DNA from: Alloalcanivorax xenomutans
Lineage (GTDB): Bacteria > Pseudomonadota > Gammaproteobacteria > Pseudomonadales > Alcanivoracaceae
Reading direction: 5' to 3'
DNA: 64,000 bases
Assembly (NCBI RefSeq): GCF_900217905.1
Contig: NZ_OBMO01000022.1
Span: 1-64,000 of the forward strand
Shown here: positions 62,714 to 64,000 of the stretch, piece after piece
How positions within the stretch are numbered: the first letter of the stretch is position 1
Layout of the letters: each line of letters opens with the position of its first letter
Program-made: the position numbers and the translations under genes
The notes under the pieces: generated by a model
Seen by the model: only the letters and a program-made list of their open reading frames with translations
Database searches by the model: none
Told to the model about the DNA's origin: nothing

Positions 62714-63067
62714 ATGGAAAGAATCCGACTTCTTTTCCTGTTAATAGTGTTTTTGAGCGCTTCCGTTCAGGCCACCCGGCCACCTCCTCATGGTGGTGAG
62801 TGGCCGGTTTGTGACCGGCTGGAGATGAGCTTTTTTATTGTTGCTTCACTGCGCTATGAAGACGGCCAGTCGCTGAATTGGGTATTGGAGGAGTTGGAGA
62901 AAGAGAATACGGAAACGCCCGTGGAGAAGGCGCTATTCGAAAAGATGGTCCGTCGGGTCTATGAATTGCCCGACAATCCGGAAGACCTGGCCGAAGAGGG
63001 CCAAGAGGTGGCCGTGGAGGATCTTGTCGGTGATATCCTGGACGAATGCGGCGAGCAATTCCCGTAA
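62714..63067 (+). CDS. Exported protein of unknown function
   Basis: 117 residues from the ATG at 62714 (AAGGA upstream). A signal peptide of about 21 residues (LLFLLIVFLSASVQA) precedes an acidic mature part of about 95 residues with two Cys near its ends (VCDRLEMSF and DECGEQF), which could form a disulfide. No family recognised. The 212-base gap before it shows no clear feature. Confidence 0.6.
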   Translation: MERIRLLFLLIVFLSASVQATRPPPHGGEWPVCDRLEMSFFIVASLRYEDGQSLNWVLEELEKENTETPVEKALFEKMVRRVYELPDNPEDLAEEGQEVAVEDLVGDILDECGEQFP

Positions 63068-63134
63068 CACCTGAAGAGACCAGGCAAAGAACCTGAAGGG
63101 CGGAAATGGAATGACCACAAAGGGTGAGGATGCC

Positions 63135-64000
63135 ATGAGCCCGAACCGTATACCCCGCTGGCCGCTTGCATCAATGGTATTCATGGCACTGGCTGGCGCG
63201 CTGGCGGGTGGGGCCGTGATGGCTTTCGTGGCGATGCTGCTGGGAGTTCTGAGCGGGTCCTGGATCGCGGCGGGCATCTTGTTCGCGGTGTTGGGTACCC
63301 TCGGAGCACTGACCGGCTTCGCCATTGTTCTATTGGTGCTGATCCGGGACCGGGTGACGGCCAGCGAACAACGGATCCGGGCATTGCTGGCGTCGGCTGA
63401 TGGGGCGCCTTCGTCTCGCGCCGCATTGCCATCAGCGGCGGCGCCGGCACCGACGTCCGTGGAAACGCCAGTGCCTCGTCCGCCAGAATCACCGCCGCCA
63501 CGGCAGCCACCAAGGCAATCGCAACCGGAGCCGCCGCCCGGACCGCCGCTTGCCCCGCCAGAGCCGTCCCTGTTTTCACGGGGCTTTCAGCGCATTGGTG
63601 CCTGGCTGAAAGGCGGCAATACCATTGCCCGCGTGGGCGTTCTGGTGCTGTTTATCGGCGCGGCGCTGTTGGCTAAGTACGCGGCGGAGAGCGGTTTGTT
63701 TCCGCTGGAGGTCCGGCTGGCGGCGGTGGCGGTACTGGGGATGGCGTTATTGGGGCTGGGCTGGCGGCTGCGCATCCGGCATGTGGGCTATGCGCTGATT
63801 CTGCAGGGTGGCGGCGTGGCGATACTGTATCTGACCCTGTACGCCGCTTTCCGCCTGTTCTCGGTGATCCCGTCCGGGCTCGCGTTTTCTCTAATGGTGG
63901 TGGTGGCGTTGGCCGCTGCGGTACTGGCGGTGGCGCAGAATGCGCTGATTCTGGCGGTAATCGGCTTTGCCGGCGGTTTCCTGGCGCCGCTGCTGACATC
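63135..64000 (+). CDS. DUF2339 membrane protein, 5' part
   Basis: At least 288 residues; the gene runs off the window. I use the ATG at 63135 with GAGG six bases upstream; the ATG at 63111 is the alternative. Two N-terminal membrane helices are followed by a Pro-rich linker (about 100-155, PPRQPPRQSQPEPPPGPP) and then RIGAWLKGGNTIARVGVLVLFIGAALLAKYAAESG, the DUF2339 signature, and further helices. These proteins have many membrane spans; their function is unknown. Confidence 0.85.
   Translation, partial: MSPNRIPRWPLASMVFMALAGALAGGAVMAFVAMLLGVLSGSWIAAGILFAVLGTLGALTGFAIVLLVLIRDRVTASEQRIRALLASADGAPSSRAALPSAAAPAPTSVETPVPRPPESPPPRQPPRQSQPEPPPGPPLAPPEPSLFSRGFQRIGAWLKGGNTIARVGVLVLFIGAALLAKYAAESGLFPLEVRLAAVAVLGMALLGLGWRLRIRHVGYALILQGGGVAILYLTLYAAFRLFSVIPSGLAFSLMVVVALAAAVLAVAQNALILAVIGFAGGFLAPLLT

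Overview
The window is GC-rich chromosomal DNA from a gammaproteobacterium. Two long blocks keep the gene order I know from Pseudomonas aeruginosa: valS-holC-pepA / lptF-lptG ... RDD-queA-tgt-yajC-secD-secF ... suhB / trmJ-cysE, and moeB-prmC-prfA-hemA / TPR lipoprotein-lolB-ispE-prs-rplY-pth-ychF. Protein style (DUF3541, PACE transporter, IorAB, a REP-like repeat close to the Pseudomonas type) suggests a Pseudomonas/Alcanivorax-like lineage. The genus is an inference; no 16S gene is present.

Layout. 1-132: 3' end of a 5S rRNA and the rrn terminator. 0.16-5.3 kb: secreted metallophosphoesterase with seven C-terminal repeats, DUF2721 protein, YegS-type lipid kinase, DUF2061 protein, TetR regulator. 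5.3-19.9 kb: housekeeping block for tRNA charging (valS), replication (holC), peptide turnover (pepA), LPS export (lptFG), queuosine (queA, tgt) and protein export (yajC-secDF). It is interrupted at 12.3-14.0 kb by tRNA-Leu, an antisense DUF3541 gene, a candidate small RNA and a 76-bp tandem repeat. 20.0-27.7 kb: six same-strand catabolic genes (two aminotransferases, amidase, hydroxyacid dehydrogenase, tartrate-dehydrogenase-like enzyme, semialdehyde dehydrogenase) lying between secF and suhB. 27.9-30.4 kb: suhB, trmJ, cysE.

30.5-43.8 kb is accessory: a bile-acid-type symporter, DMT exporters, an HxlR/carboxymuconolactone-decarboxylase divergon with twin palindromes, a LysR/PACE divergon, a valine-rich candidate leader peptide before an EamA exporter, a regulator/beta-propeller/DUF899 module, and an IorAB molybdenum hydroxylase with XdhC and a MobA-like enzyme. 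43.9-56.0 kb is the second housekeeping block (translation, haem, isoprenoids, PRPP, lipoprotein sorting), with a GST gene between pth and ychF. 56.0-64.0 kb is again lineage-specific: a REP-like inverted pair, a five-repeat lipoprotein, a small exported helical protein, a LuxR-type response regulator coupled to a hybrid histidine kinase, a cyclic-nucleotide-domain protein, and a cytochrome b561/YrhK divergon around a perfect FNR/Anr box. The window ends inside a DUF2339 membrane protein.

The most distinctive observations are the 76-bp tandem repeats with compensatory changes in their hairpins, the candidate sRNA beside them, the DUF3541 frame running antisense through tRNA-Leu and its terminator, heptamer arrays in opposite orientation around the prs terminator, the valine-rich leader, and the regulatory palindromes. 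No CRISPR array, prophage, insertion sequence or secretion-system locus was found.
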